A DNA stretch of 64,000 nt, taken from the NCBI GenBank assembly GCA_947476485.1, contig CANJQU010000003.1, positions 1 to 64,000 on the forward strand. The letters run 5' to 3'. Shown piece after piece: positions 50,423-60,622 of the stretch. Every line of letters starts with the position of its first letter. Position 1 is the first letter of the stretch. The position numbers and the translations under genes are program-made. Source of the stretch: Chitinophagaceae bacterium (GTDB taxonomy: Bacteria > Bacteroidota > Bacteroidia > Chitinophagales > Chitinophagaceae). The notes under the pieces are model-generated. The model saw only the letters and a list, made by a program, of their open reading frames with translations, ran no database searches and had not been told where the DNA came from.

Positions 50423-51646
50423 ATGAAGCAGAAACAGGCCATTGCCATACTGAGCATACCCGTATTAGTAGCAGCTCTTGGCTATTTCGTTGATATTTAC
50501 GACCTGCTTTTGTTCAGCATTATCCGCATTAAAAGCCTAAGATCACTTGGGCTCTCTCCCGAAATGTGCGACAGCGAGGGTAAATTCATCATCAGCATAC
50601 AGATGATCGGTTTGCTTCTGGGCGGTATTCTATGGGGTGTTTTGGGTGATAAGAAGGGCCGGCTTAGCGTACTTTTCGGTTCCATTGTCCTTTATTCACT
50701 GGCTAATATTGCCAATGGTTTTGTGCAGACCGTGAACCAATATGCTTTGGCGCGGTTCATAGCCGGTGTAGGCCTGGCAGGAGAGCTGGGTGCGGGCATT
50801 ACCCTTGTGAGCGAACTGGTTTCTAAAGAAGACAGGGGCAAGGCTACATCTATTGTTGCGGGCATTGGCCTTACCGGCGCGGTAGTGGCCTACTTTGTTG
50901 CCCGGTCTTTCGACTGGCGGATATGCTACTATGTAGGCGGAGGACTCGGGCTTTGCCTGCTGTTCCTGCGCATCCATGTGTTTGAATCAGGTATGTATAA
51001 ACATATACAGAGTGTGCAGGTGCAAAAGGGTAACTTCTTCATGTTCTTTACGAATGGCAGGCGGTTTAAAAAATACCTGCTGGCCATTCTTATCGGGTTG
51101 CCCACGTGGTATGTGATTGGGGTGCTCATCACTTTTTCTACCGAGTTCGGCAGGCAGTTTGGCATCAAAGACCCTATAGATGCCGGTAAGGCGATCATGC
51201 TGGCCTATGTTGCCATATCCATCGGCGATCTGCTGATCGGATTTATCAGCAACTGGCTGAAGAGCAGGAAAAAGGCATTGTTCATATTCTATGCACTTAC
51301 GGTATTCAGCATTGTGCTATACTTCTACCAGCAGGACGGCTCGGCAAATGGCATGTATGCAATATGTATGCTCATGGGCTTTGGCACCGGGTTCTGGGCA
51401 TTGTTTGTGACCATGGCTGCAGAGCATTTTGGCACCAATCTCCGCGCTACCGCCGCTACTACTGTACCAAATATGGTTCGTGGTTCGTTACCATTGATCC
51501 TGATCCTTTTCAATTACCTCAAGCCAACATTTGGTTACATCCATGCAGGCGCTATCACCGGCACGGTGGTCATGGTCATAAGCATTGTAGCGGTGTTTAT
51601 GACCGATGAGACCTTTGGTAAGGACCTGAATTTTGTAGAGGAGTAG
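50423..51646 (+). CDS. MFS transporter
   Basis: 407 residues from the ATG at 50423 (MKQKQAIAILSIPVLVAALG); a frame open 17 codons upstream overlaps the DedA end and is rejected. Twelve transmembrane helices. The loop 2-3 motif WGVLGDKKGRLSVLFGS is the MFS signature A. FIAGVGLAGELGAGITLVSEL and ATSIVAGIGLTGAVVAYFV follow in helices 4-5. It resembles sugar/metabolite:H+ symporters, but the substrate cannot be read from sequence. Likely co-transcribed with dedA. Confidence 0.9.
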   Translation: MKQKQAIAILSIPVLVAALGYFVDIYDLLLFSIIRIKSLRSLGLSPEMCDSEGKFIISIQMIGLLLGGILWGVLGDKKGRLSVLFGSIVLYSLANIANGFVQTVNQYALARFIAGVGLAGELGAGITLVSELVSKEDRGKATSIVAGIGLTGAVVAYFVARSFDWRICYYVGGGLGLCLLFLRIHVFESGMYKHIQSVQVQKGNFFMFFTNGRRFKKYLLAILIGLPTWYVIGVLITFSTEFGRQFGIKDPIDAGKAIMLAYVAISIGDLLIGFISNWLKSRKKALFIFYALTVFSIVLYFYQQDGSANGMYAICMLMGFGTGFWALFVTMAAEHFGTNLRATAATTVPNMVRGSLPLILILFNYLKPTFGYIHAGAITGTVVMVISIVAVFMTDETFGKDLNFVEE

Positions 51647-51792
51647 TATATTTTCCTTGAGAGCGCAATACCGATACCAATCGGACAATGCCCTCTTTTG
51701 CTTTCCAGGTCGCGAGGAATGAATGGTTAGTGCGTAGACATTGCATTACCGCTACCAATGTGCGAGACCAATCACCAATAGCCAGTGGCTTA

Positions 51793-53091
51793 TCAGATAT
51801 AAGTATGATTGGTTATCCGCCTTGTAATCTCATCCAGTTTATTGGTTGCTTCAATGATGTTGTCCATCAGTTCCCGGTTGATGGGGTCTGAGAAGTCTTC
51901 AAAATTGAACAGAAGGAGGAGCCCCTGAATGTTGGCAACGGGAGCGCGAACCTCGTGGCTCTGTATCCATGCTATCTCGCGCAGGCGTTTATTCTGCGTC
52001 TGTATCATGTCAATATGCTTACGCTGTTCGGTCACATCTACAAAGTATACCGTGATGCCATCCTCGGTGGGGTAGGCGTTTACGGATAACCAGATACCCA
52101 GAGGTGCGTACTCCTCTTCGAAATGTGCGCTGGTATTCTCGGCTTTGGCGCGCACATATTCGGTATAGAACCGGTTGTGCCTTGCCTCGGGGAATATATC
52201 CCACATACTCTTACCGATCAGGTCGTGCTTCTTGCGCTGGAAGGTCTTTTCGGTTTCCTTGTTCACATATGTGAACTTCCAGTCGTTGTTGAGCGTATAA
52301 AAGCCATCGGTGATGCTCTCGAGTATGTTCTCCTTTTCTTTCGTCCGCTCTATCAGCGCCATCTCGGCGGCTACCTTTTTATCAATGTTTATTGCAGATA
52401 CCACCCAGGCACGCTTGTCTTCGAACCAGGTATGGTGGGCGTATATATGCACAAAGAAAATGTGGCCTTCCTTGTGTATATGCCGCCACTGGCCGACATC
52501 GGAATAGGCTTCGTTGATATTGTGAATGGCGGCGTTAAAAGCTTCATGGTCGCCGGCAGGCCATATCTCATCGGCTGTGAGCGCCAGGAAATCCTCGACG
52601 GTGTAGCCATATTGCCGCATGGCTGCAGTGTTGATGCCCAGGAACCTGAGCGTGGTGCTGTCGAACACATACATGGGCACCGGGCTCTCTTTGAATACGC
52701 GCGTGTAATCGTTGGCTATCTTCTTACGCTCTATGGCATAGTTAATGGCCTTTTCGAGCATTTTCTTGTCGAAATCACCCTTTACCAGGTAGTCCTGCGC
52801 ACCGTTCTGGATGGTCTTTATGGCAAATGCGATCTCATTGATGCCCGTGAGCACAATGATGGGTGTATAGCTGAACTTGTTATGTACCCTGTCGAATGTA
52901 TCGGCATAGTCTGAATCGGGAAGGGAGAGGTCGGTAAGAATGATCTCGAATTCATTGCCTTTTAGAGCCATAACTTCGGCCATATCAGCGCATCGGACAA
53001 TGTCCTCTTTGACGTACCCGATCCCTTTTAGAAGAAATTCAATTTCCAGGTATGCAAACTGATCGTCTTCTATTACCAGTATTTTATCCAT
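51793..53091 (-). CDS. Receiver-PAS-PAS protein ending in a HisKA-like domain without an ATPase domain
   Basis: 432 residues. An N-terminal receiver domain (1-125; phosphoacceptor Asp54 in ILTDLSLPDSD, conserved Lys in DYLVKGDF) is followed by two PAS domains at about 128-245 and 250-365. The second begins ILESITDGFYTLNNDWKF. The C-terminal 65 residues are a dimerisation/phosphoacceptor helix pair (REIAWIQSHEVRAP, His379) that stops at NHTYI. No HATPase_c follows, and the next 140 nt downstream do not encode one in any frame I could read. It cannot autophosphorylate by itself; it may receive or relay phosphate, or be an adaptor. I have the impression this ending is common in Chitinophagales. 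Confidence 0.88.
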   Translation of the reverse strand: MDKILVIEDDQFAYLEIEFLLKGIGYVKEDIVRCADMAEVMALKGNEFEIILTDLSLPDSDYADTFDRVHNKFSYTPIIVLTGINEIAFAIKTIQNGAQDYLVKGDFDKKMLEKAINYAIERKKIANDYTRVFKESPVPMYVFDSTTLRFLGINTAAMRQYGYTVEDFLALTADEIWPAGDHEAFNAAIHNINEAYSDVGQWRHIHKEGHIFFVHIYAHHTWFEDKRAWVVSAINIDKKVAAEMALIERTKEKENILESITDGFYTLNNDWKFTYVNKETEKTFQRKKHDLIGKSMWDIFPEARHNRFYTEYVRAKAENTSAHFEEEYAPLGIWLSVNAYPTEDGITVYFVDVTEQRKHIDMIQTQNKRLREIAWIQSHEVRAPVANIQGLLLLFNFEDFSDPINRELMDNIIEATNKLDEITRRITNHTYI

Positions 53092-53141
53092 AGTAACTTT
53101 CTAGCCTCAATTCTGTTTAGGCTGTGCTAAAGTACAAAATA

Positions 53142-53172
53142 GTCGTAAGTAGTAAGTCATAAGTTGTAAGTC
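53142..53172. repeat. Drifted tandem array, 7-bp period, four and a half units
   Basis: Units GTCGTAA, GTAGTAA, GTCATAA and GTTGTAA plus GTC. The cleanest of the arrays: all units fit GTNRTAA. Confidence 0.65.
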
Positions 53173-53654
53173 CGGGTTGGAGATCGTAAAGGTAGAGTTG
53201 TTTTGAATGCTGCGTGTCATTTGCCACTCCATCCAGATAGCATGAAGCCTGTTTTCATAACAATGGAGAAAAAAGCTGATTTATCGTGGAAAAAATGGGA
53301 CGAAGATGTTCAGGATGAAGTTGAAATGGATAACTGGTAACGTAAGAACTTAATAGGGATAATTTTAAGATATTTATTTAAGGAACTCACATATTCATTG
53401 AAAACTACGATTTTCACGGAATGGAAATACGCACCGCTCGGAGCGTAGCTACTTCCGGTGGCGCTTATTCCTTGAGCGATTGAACTTGTATATCGTTACT
53501 TAACGTAGATGGGTCGATATCTCGTATTTTTTTGCTGTCTTAAACTATTTCACTTTCGTTCGTATCGATTGGCAATGTCATTCAGTTACGGATTCGCACC
53601 GGGCGGGGTTATGACGTCCGTAAGCCGTAATACGTAATCGCCACTGGGGCCTAT
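53173..53654. other. 482-bp gap with no supported gene
   Basis: The only open frame worth naming is a 32-codon ATG frame at 53242-53340 (MKPVFITMEKKADLSWKKWD), acidic at its end (ending EMDNW). It lacks a promoter match and I do not call it a gene. The rest is AT-rich at 53341-53420 and mixed beyond, with an imperfect GC-rich hairpin near 53430-53465. No RNA family or terminator was recognised. Confidence 0.4.
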
Positions 53655-56600
53655 CTAATGCTCCACGACAAAATGAGACACCATATTTTGATCTCTGCCC
53701 TTTATGATCAGCAGGTATGTACCATTAGCCAGGTTGCCTGCAAGCCTAATTGTTTCGGAGATGTTTCCATCTATAGGGGTGATATTTTTTTGATACACTA
53801 TCTCGCCAAGAAGGTTTGTTACGAATATCGTTACCGGTTGATCTTTGGTTGCAGGTATAGCCGCCTTAATTGTGAATTCACCACTATTTGGATTTGGGAT
53901 CACTTTCAGGTCCGCCTGGAGCGAGCTAACAATCACTGTTGTAACGACCGCCAAAAGATCGCCATCGCTGCCGAGTGTTGTATGGGTGATATTTACAATG
54001 CCTGGGGTGATACCTATAACGGTTCCATCCGGCTCAACAGTTGCGATGCCTGTATTACTGCTCGTCCATTCCCCTGCGGATAAATGATCGTCTATGTTAA
54101 TGGATGCGCCCACAGTTGTGGCAAAAGACCCTCCGGAATGCGGTGGGGCAGGGCTGGTACTTAGTACTTTGGTAGCATAACCCCTGCAGCCAAAATTATT
54201 GATAACAATATAGTTAATGTTTGCGCTGCCCGCAGACACTACTGCTGTAACGAGGCCTGTGGTACTACCAACATTTAGTATGGCGGTGTTGCTGCTGCTC
54301 CACAATCCGCCCGCTGTAAGGTCTGACAACATAATTCCACTGCCGCCACGAGACACAGACGTTGGACCGAGGATCGCAGTTACAACAGGTGTCGGGTTTA
54401 CTGTTACTAATGCATTGACCGTACAAACGCCGGCGGTGGTGTACTTAATAGTGGTAGTGCCAGGGGAGACGCCGGTTACACCCCCTGACGCAGTAATCGT
54501 GGCAACAGCTGGTGTGCTGCTGTTCCATGAAGCTCCCGGTGTAGTAGCATCTGACAGGAATGTTACAGAACCGGTACACACTGACAATGTACCTGATATA
54601 GGTAGCGGAGTGATGTTTACGTTGATTGGAAAGGTGCGGTAGCAACCGCTTGGGAGTGTATAAGTGATCATGGAGGTGCCGGGCGTAATGCCTGTAACCA
54701 AGCCCGTGGAAGTGCCTGTAGCTGCAATAGAAACATTTGCAGTACTGGTCCACGCGCCACCTGCTACAAAGTCGCTCACTGTAATAGAGGCGCCGGTGCA
54801 TACCGATGTCGCACTACCTATACCAGAGGGGTTGGCATTGACCGTTACTACCGATGTTGATACCAGAATGCCTCCCGATAGTGTATGCGAAATGGTTGCG
54901 GTCCCTGCTGCTACTGCTGTAACCAAGCCCACGGAATTGACGCTGGCAATAAAGATATTCGTACTGCTCCACGCGCCGCCAGGAACCCCATCGGACAAAG
55001 ATGTAGTAGCGCCGACACAGAAACCGGATGTGCCGGTGACAGTTGAAGTGGTAACGGCATTGCTGACCCGCTCTACCAGGTACTGGCTGTTGAAACCCGT
55101 AATGTTGCTGCCGGAAGGGTAAGTGAGGCTTGATCCAGTGGCTGTATACTTATACACAGAAGCGCTATCGAGGCCGATCCATGTATTGCCGAAGGCGCCT
55201 GACGCTCGTTTGAACAGACGGAAGTCTGACGGTAGATAGGCAGGGTTGGAAATACTTAGTCCGGAGAAAACTACGCTGTCAGGAACCGTGAACGTAGCGT
55301 TAGTGCCATAGTTATTGAGTATGAAATATCCATTAACTGCAGGTGAAGCATCGGCTTTCACATCCGGATTGCTGAATAGATGAAATGCCACCACTTCACC
55401 ATTAGGGTAGGTGCTCCCGGGGTGGAGATAAAGGTTCACATTGGCGGCAGGGAAGCTATTCAGGCCGGAGGCGGCGACAGAGGGATTGCGAAATACACGG
55501 CCTGTGGAAACGGGCGCAGTTGAGGCGACAATATTAGCGGCAGGAACTGAGGCATTGAAACCGGTGACCACATCAAACAGGGTACCTGTGGAAGTGTCGA
55601 ACTGGTTGAACTGGAAGTATTTCAGCAAGCCGGTTTCGGTGGATGGGTCAGTGATCAGGTGCATTTTTTCACGTACCTCGGCCTGACTGAGGGCATAATT
55701 GTAGAATTTCACTTCATCAATTTTTCCCTTGAATTTAGACCCCTGGCCTTCATGGCTGTCTAAATTCAATACAAACGGGGACTGAGAAAGATCAATGACT
55801 GGCATTGGATTGGTGGAATTAAGGACATAAGGTATCCCGTTCAAATATATTTTTACTCCGGTTGGGCTGTAGCAAAGTACGACGAAGTTCCATTTGGTGC
55901 TGTCGCAAATGAGTGTGCTGGTGCTGTGATATGAAACCAGGCTGTCGGTATAGCACAATTTGAGATTGGGTGTATAGCCGCTGAAAGTATAACCAAAACT
56001 GAAGCCATTGCCCCCGGAACCGGGATATACATCGTGTGAGACTATCTGGGAAAATGCGCTTTGAAGCCCTTTTGGCTGCACCCAGCAGGAGATCGAAAAA
56101 TTATTGCTGTTGATATTTACATTGCCAAGGGTAACCGTTTGATTAGTGCCATTGAGCTGGAGGCATTTGCCTGCAACGGTATCTGCATTACAAACATTGT
56201 CAGAAATAATGATCATGCTGTCAATCGTCTGTGTGTTGGTTTGTGAGAGGGCGTCGGTTATGGTAAGTGAAACGCTGTATGCTCCCGGTCCCGGGTATAT
56301 CACCTTAGGTTTGCGTGAGGATGTGCTGCTCACCCAGGATGCGCCAGGAAATGACCATGAGACGGTAGCTCCTGCGTAGTCGTACATCGAATAGTCAAAG
56401 AAGTAAATGGTGTCCCTGGCGCAACTGAGGTAGCGGCGGTCGGCCATGGGCTGTGCCACGGGTGTACCCCTGGTATATAGTGGTGATTCCCAGATGCTGC
56501 TGTTGCTTCCAATGCGGATCTTGCTGTCGCGGTAAAAAATAATTGCGCCGGGGCCGGCGCCGATCATCCCGGGAAGTCCGCTGCTGTAGTCTACCCAATC

Positions 56601-58961
56601 ACTCATGGCGGCATCGCGGTAGTAGATCCGGGATGGCACAACATTTGTCAATGCATAGACCCCGCCGTTAGTGCCACCCTGGAACTGGAGGAAAGAAACC
56701 TTTTTATTATTGAGTGCTGTGCCTGTTATGTTCGTCCAGCTGGCGCCGCCATTTAGCGATCTGAATACTTTATTTGCCGCGCCTGCATTGGCCATACAAA
56801 CGTACACTTCATTCTCATTGAGGGGGTTTGCAACAACGTCCGTATTATAATAACTCCAACCAACCGGTAAAGTAAGCAACGACCATGCAGCCCCGGCATT
56901 TGTGGTCTTGTAAAGGCCATTGGTTGCGCACAGGTATATTACTGACGGCTTGCTACGCACTATATCGTAACGCCATACTTTGTTGTTGTTGCCGAAGTTG
57001 TGGAGTGGGGTGTAAGTGGCTCCGCAATTAGTTGATTTATACAAAAAGCTGTCTACGCCTACATAGAAAATATTGGAATATCGTGGATCTACCATAAGCT
57101 TGCTGGAAAACTTACCATAGTAGTCGTCCTGTGGCCAAAGCGTATTAGGTATCTCAGCGTTGGGGTTTTGAACATTGCCTGTCATTGAAGCAGGAATGAT
57201 CAATGTGCCAATATCGCGGAAGCCGGCGGCACGTGAGTGCCCCTGGAAAACGTGACCGGTAGCATCTTCACCGCCGCCCAGCGAGAGTGCATTGCCGGAC
57301 CCGTAGAGGTCGAGAAGGCCGGCATTGCCATTGTGATACCGTCCGCCAACCACGAGATCTTCATCCCATCCCTGGCCCATGCCCCAGAAATCGGCGCTTC
57401 TAATTCCATAGTCACGAACCGACCAGTTGGCCTGGCTGGTGAAGAAGTCGCTGGAGTAGTTTACCCCGCCGTCTGTAGTTATGTATGTATCGCCCCCAAG
57501 CGTCACCGCGCACTGCATATCAGGGTGCAGCGAGAACGGCCCCATGTAGCCGCCGACCGGGCTGAAATTAATGCCGCCATCGACGGATTTGAAGGCGGAG
57601 GTAGTACCTACTATCAGCTGGTTGGAATCTTGTGGAGAAACTACAATTGCCAGGTCATAATATCCCTGTCCGTTAGACATTCCAAGGCCCACTGACGTAG
57701 AAGTGCCGATCAGGCCTGTTGCGGTAGAAGTAACAGAGACTGCAAATGTGGCACCGCCATCGGAGCTCTTAATAACACAAGGTGACGTAGAGTAACCTAG
57801 ACTGACACAATAAACGGTGTTCGTATTAGCGATGGTTACACCAAGCCTTGCGCCTGATGTCATAGTATCAACAATAGCGCCTGTAACATTGCTGTAGGAT
57901 GAGCCGCCATCCGTAGAGCGGAGCAGAATAATACGATGTGTGGAAGCGGTGCCGACGGCAAAAATCGTGTCTCTGCCAACGGGGTTTTGAACCATGTCGT
58001 AAATGGAGCCGGTAACAGAACTGCCAACCGCCAACGTCCATGTACTGCCAGCATTGTCGCTGTAATAGATACCAGTGGTGCCGGATATGGATATCCTGCC
58101 CGTGACCGGGTTGATTATTGCCGCATTGCCGCTGCCGTAAGTGAACGTGCTTAAAGCGGTCCAGTGACCACCGCCGTTAATAGATTTTAGCAGTACGTTG
58201 GTTCGGCCGTCGTAGACGTAGACAATATTCTCATTCGCCGGGTCGATAGCAATGCTGTGAGGCTGGCAACTATATAAGGAGTCGCTGACGGAAACCCAAT
58301 GTTGTCCTTTGTCATCTGATCTGTAGAGTGTGCCCGTTTCACTACCTGCGTAGAGCACATTTGGATTTGAGGGAGCTATCGCAATACAATACATATTTGA
58401 CTGCCAGTTCTTTAATGCAGCCGAACCGGGCTTGTAGGTCTGAACCGGGCCCAGGAGTGTCCAGTTGGGGGCGGGTGCCGGTGCATATGCACGATGTGTT
58501 GTTCGCCTGGGGCTGTATCCGGTGGCGGGTTTCCCCTGGTTCTCAATTGAATTGAGTAGCTGCTGCCTATGGTAATTTGGGTCATAAATAATGCTTCCGT
58601 CGGCCTGCATGAATGGTTCCATGAGACTTCGCCAACGGATATATGCGGTGATGTAAGGGTCTTCATCGAACTCGCCTTCTTCGTTGGCATTTTCGCGTTG
58701 TTCTTCACGACTATTCTCCCTTCCTTTTTCTCTTTGTTCTTCTTCCTTTTTCTCGTGCTCATATGCTGCTATGAGCGAGTCGATCTGCAGTAGATTGGGA
58801 TGTTGCCAGTCCGTTTGTTTCACCCACTCAGGAACAGGAATGTTTTTTGGTAGATTGAATGGCATACCACGCTCCCCGGACACCGCCGTTGTTCTTTGCG
58901 AAAATGCTTTAGATGAAAAGATCAGGGTGATTGCTAACAAAAGTAAAAGTGCCTTGTTCAT
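53655..58961 (-). CDS. Giant secreted multidomain protein: BNR propeller, PKD, LamG, five Ig-like repeats, T9SS sorting domain
   Basis: 1768 residues from the ATG at 58961 (MNKALLLLLAITLIFSSKAFSQ signal; a start 9 codons upstream is less likely). A Glu/Arg/Lys-rich low-complexity linker lies at about 60-100. BNR/sortilin-type propeller repeats cover about 165-820 (RSDDKGQHW, SINGGGHW, STDGGSSY, SSDGGATF, SLNGGASW). A PKD domain (FFDYSMYDYAGATVSWSFPG) and a LamG/concanavalin-like domain (about 940-1120) follow. Then come five Ig-like Big_2-type repeats of about 80 residues (each with GGxWSSxN, ATV, GLVTxxxxGT). The end is a T9SS type A domain (VIPNPNSGEFTI). Probable surface adhesin or polysaccharide-binding protein. 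It shares signal, charged linker and propeller with the protein at 988-3525. Confidence 0.92.
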   Translation of the reverse strand: MNKALLLLLAITLIFSSKAFSQRTTAVSGERGMPFNLPKNIPVPEWVKQTDWQHPNLLQIDSLIAAYEHEKKEEEQREKGRENSREEQRENANEEGEFDEDPYITAYIRWRSLMEPFMQADGSIIYDPNYHRQQLLNSIENQGKPATGYSPRRTTHRAYAPAPAPNWTLLGPVQTYKPGSAALKNWQSNMYCIAIAPSNPNVLYAGSETGTLYRSDDKGQHWVSVSDSLYSCQPHSIAIDPANENIVYVYDGRTNVLLKSINGGGHWTALSTFTYGSGNAAIINPVTGRISISGTTGIYYSDNAGSTWTLAVGSSVTGSIYDMVQNPVGRDTIFAVGTASTHRIILLRSTDGGSSYSNVTGAIVDTMTSGARLGVTIANTNTVYCVSLGYSTSPCVIKSSDGGATFAVSVTSTATGLIGTSTSVGLGMSNGQGYYDLAIVVSPQDSNQLIVGTTSAFKSVDGGINFSPVGGYMGPFSLHPDMQCAVTLGGDTYITTDGGVNYSSDFFTSQANWSVRDYGIRSADFWGMGQGWDEDLVVGGRYHNGNAGLLDLYGSGNALSLGGGEDATGHVFQGHSRAAGFRDIGTLIIPASMTGNVQNPNAEIPNTLWPQDDYYGKFSSKLMVDPRYSNIFYVGVDSFLYKSTNCGATYTPLHNFGNNNKVWRYDIVRSKPSVIYLCATNGLYKTTNAGAAWSLLTLPVGWSYYNTDVVANPLNENEVYVCMANAGAANKVFRSLNGGASWTNITGTALNNKKVSFLQFQGGTNGGVYALTNVVPSRIYYRDAAMSDWVDYSSGLPGMIGAGPGAIIFYRDSKIRIGSNSSIWESPLYTRGTPVAQPMADRRYLSCARDTIYFFDYSMYDYAGATVSWSFPGASWVSSTSSRKPKVIYPGPGAYSVSLTITDALSQTNTQTIDSMIIISDNVCNADTVAGKCLQLNGTNQTVTLGNVNINSNNFSISCWVQPKGLQSAFSQIVSHDVYPGSGGNGFSFGYTFSGYTPNLKLCYTDSLVSYHSTSTLICDSTKWNFVVLCYSPTGVKIYLNGIPYVLNSTNPMPVIDLSQSPFVLNLDSHEGQGSKFKGKIDEVKFYNYALSQAEVREKMHLITDPSTETGLLKYFQFNQFDTSTGTLFDVVTGFNASVPAANIVASTAPVSTGRVFRNPSVAASGLNSFPAANVNLYLHPGSTYPNGEVVAFHLFSNPDVKADASPAVNGYFILNNYGTNATFTVPDSVVFSGLSISNPAYLPSDFRLFKRASGAFGNTWIGLDSASVYKYTATGSSLTYPSGSNITGFNSQYLVERVSNAVTTSTVTGTSGFCVGATTSLSDGVPGGAWSSTNIFIASVNSVGLVTAVAAGTATISHTLSGGILVSTSVVTVNANPSGIGSATSVCTGASITVSDFVAGGAWTSTANVSIAATGTSTGLVTGITPGTSMITYTLPSGCYRTFPINVNITPLPISGTLSVCTGSVTFLSDATTPGASWNSSTPAVATITASGGVTGVSPGTTTIKYTTAGVCTVNALVTVNPTPVVTAILGPTSVSRGGSGIMLSDLTAGGLWSSSNTAILNVGSTTGLVTAVVSAGSANINYIVINNFGCRGYATKVLSTSPAPPHSGGSFATTVGASINIDDHLSAGEWTSSNTGIATVEPDGTVIGITPGIVNITHTTLGSDGDLLAVVTTVIVSSLQADLKVIPNPNSGEFTIKAAIPATKDQPVTIFVTNLLGEIVYQKNITPIDGNISETIRLAGNLANGTYLLIIKGRDQNMVSHFVVEH

Positions 58962-59223
58962 TGGTATTTTGTTGTTAAATACAATCATGAATAAATTTTA
59001 TTATTATTCGTATTGTAGAAATTTCGGTGAAAGTAATGGATATATAGATAGAGATAACTGAAGATTGTTATTAAGTTGTGAATTGATGTTTTGTAGTGGT
59101 GAATTGCGGGGCAGCAGCCTATCCAGCATTTAAACTTTGGTATAACGGATGAATAAGTGCCTGGTTTGCTTTGAGCTATAATACCTGCTACTGCCTCAAT
59201 GTCCTTTTCCGCAGCCCGGGGGT

Positions 59224-59231
59224 TATATTTG
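59224..59231 (+). promoter_or_regulatory. -7 box TATATTTG for the di-heme cytochrome gene
   Basis: Perfect TAnnTTTG match, 14 nt before the GTG start at 59246; the leader would be about 8 nt. Confidence 0.5.
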
Positions 59232-59245
59232 CAGTAAAATAACTT

Positions 59246-60622
59246 GTGAAAAAGACATTCTTTCTCTTAACTGTTGTTGCTGCTTTTATCTGCTGTGCCG
59301 CTTTCAGTTATCATGAAAGCAATTTGACCGGGCTCATTCCGATCCCGCCCAGCGTGCAACGCACAGGCGATTCAGCCCGTGGTTATAAATATCTGGCTAC
59401 CGGAGATTTCCTCAAGAGCGGATTTCCTTATGATTTTTTCATAGCCGCGAAGGGCAAAAGCACCAACTACCTGCATCGGGAAGGCAAGAATGCCAATGTT
59501 GATTTTGGTTACAATGTCGTTACTACTGCCGATAGCATTGATATTGTCATCCCCACTTGCATGCAATGCCATGCCGGTATTTTTGATGGCAAGCTCGTTG
59601 TGGGCCTCGGCAACTCGGCGGTCGACTTCACTGATTTTGGCAGCAAAGCAAAACAACTCGCCCTCCTGAAGAACTGGAAACTGACTGCGCCCCGCAAGTA
59701 CAATGCAGTGAAATCATTGATCACCTCTATGTCGGCTGTGAACCCGCTAATGGAGCCGGAAGTGCGCGGTGTAAACACCGCCGACCGCCTTGCAGCGCTG
59801 CTCGTAGCTCACCGCGATCCGCAAACGCTCGCCTGGAGTGATGCGCCTCTTCTCAATGTGGGTACGACGGTTGTTCCCACCGATGTACCTGCATGGTGGC
59901 TCCTCAAAAAGAAGAACGCCATGTTCTACAACGGTTTTGGCCGGGGTGACTTCACGATGTTTCTAATGCTCAGTAACATACTCACGGTTACCGATACTAC
60001 AGAGGCCCGCGAGGTATATGGCCATTTCGGGGATGTACTGGCCTACATCAGGTCAATACAACCTCCGGCGTATCCACAGGACATCGATCAGCCCCTCGCG
60101 GCCACAGGTAAAGAAATATTCTTAAACACCTGCGCTGGTTGTCATGGCACTTATGGCGCCGATGGCGCTTATCCCAACCTCCTTGTGCCGGGCGCCATCA
60201 TTAAGACCGACTCACTGCTGTTCCGTTCAAACCAGCAGGCAAAGCCGTTTATCGATTGGTTCAACAACAGTTGGTTTGCTAAAGGGGCCAATGCAGCCCA
60301 ACTGGTGCCAGGCAATGGCTATGTAGCGCCCCCGCTCGATGGCGTCTGGATCACCGCTCCATACCTGCACAATGGGTCTGTGCCCACCATTGACGCCGTG
60401 TTGAACAGTAAGCTACGCCCCACGTACTGGACCCGCGATTTCGACAAGCCCGAATACGATCACACACATCTCGGCTGGAAGTACCAGTCCCGCGACCAGC
60501 CCGACGGAAGAAAAGTATATAACACCAAACTCCCTGGCTATGGCAACTACGGCCACTATTTCGGCGACAAGTTCACGGATGACGAAAGAAAAGCTGTGAT
60601 AGAGTATTTGAAAACGCTGTAG
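59246..60622 (+). CDS. Periplasmic di-heme c-type cytochrome
   Basis: 458 residues from a GTG start at 59246. Signal peptide MKKTFFLLTVVAAFICCAAFS. Two heme-attachment motifs: CMQCH (105-109) and CAGCH (296-300). VYGHFGDVLAYIRSIQPP before the second heme and APYLHNGSVPTIDAVL after it recall di-heme peroxidase-like enzymes, where the Tyr-Leu-His-Asn-Gly segment sits near the second heme. The first heme domain is unusual and not one I can name. Likely electron transfer or peroxide-related oxidation. It is not near other respiratory genes; the peroxidase at 20296 is a distant relative. Confidence 0.85.
   Translation: MKKTFFLLTVVAAFICCAAFSYHESNLTGLIPIPPSVQRTGDSARGYKYLATGDFLKSGFPYDFFIAAKGKSTNYLHREGKNANVDFGYNVVTTADSIDIVIPTCMQCHAGIFDGKLVVGLGNSAVDFTDFGSKAKQLALLKNWKLTAPRKYNAVKSLITSMSAVNPLMEPEVRGVNTADRLAALLVAHRDPQTLAWSDAPLLNVGTTVVPTDVPAWWLLKKKNAMFYNGFGRGDFTMFLMLSNILTVTDTTEAREVYGHFGDVLAYIRSIQPPAYPQDIDQPLAATGKEIFLNTCAGCHGTYGADGAYPNLLVPGAIIKTDSLLFRSNQQAKPFIDWFNNSWFAKGANAAQLVPGNGYVAPPLDGVWITAPYLHNGSVPTIDAVLNSKLRPTYWTRDFDKPEYDHTHLGWKYQSRDQPDGRKVYNTKLPGYGNYGHYFGDKFTDDERKAVIEYLKTL

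Noticed and set aside
51793-52020. REC-PAS-PAS-HisKA gene as a truncated histidine kinase pseudogene
   Set aside because: The end is clean, no ATPase remnant follows, and I recall the same ending in other Bacteroidota proteins.
52123-52914. 263-codon open frame antisense to the REC-PAS-PAS gene
   Set aside because: Composition follows the reverse of the real gene and no domain is visible.
53242-53340. 32-codon ATG frame between the REC-PAS-PAS gene and the giant protein gene
   Set aside because: Too short, with no promoter or family match; mentioned only in the gap entry.
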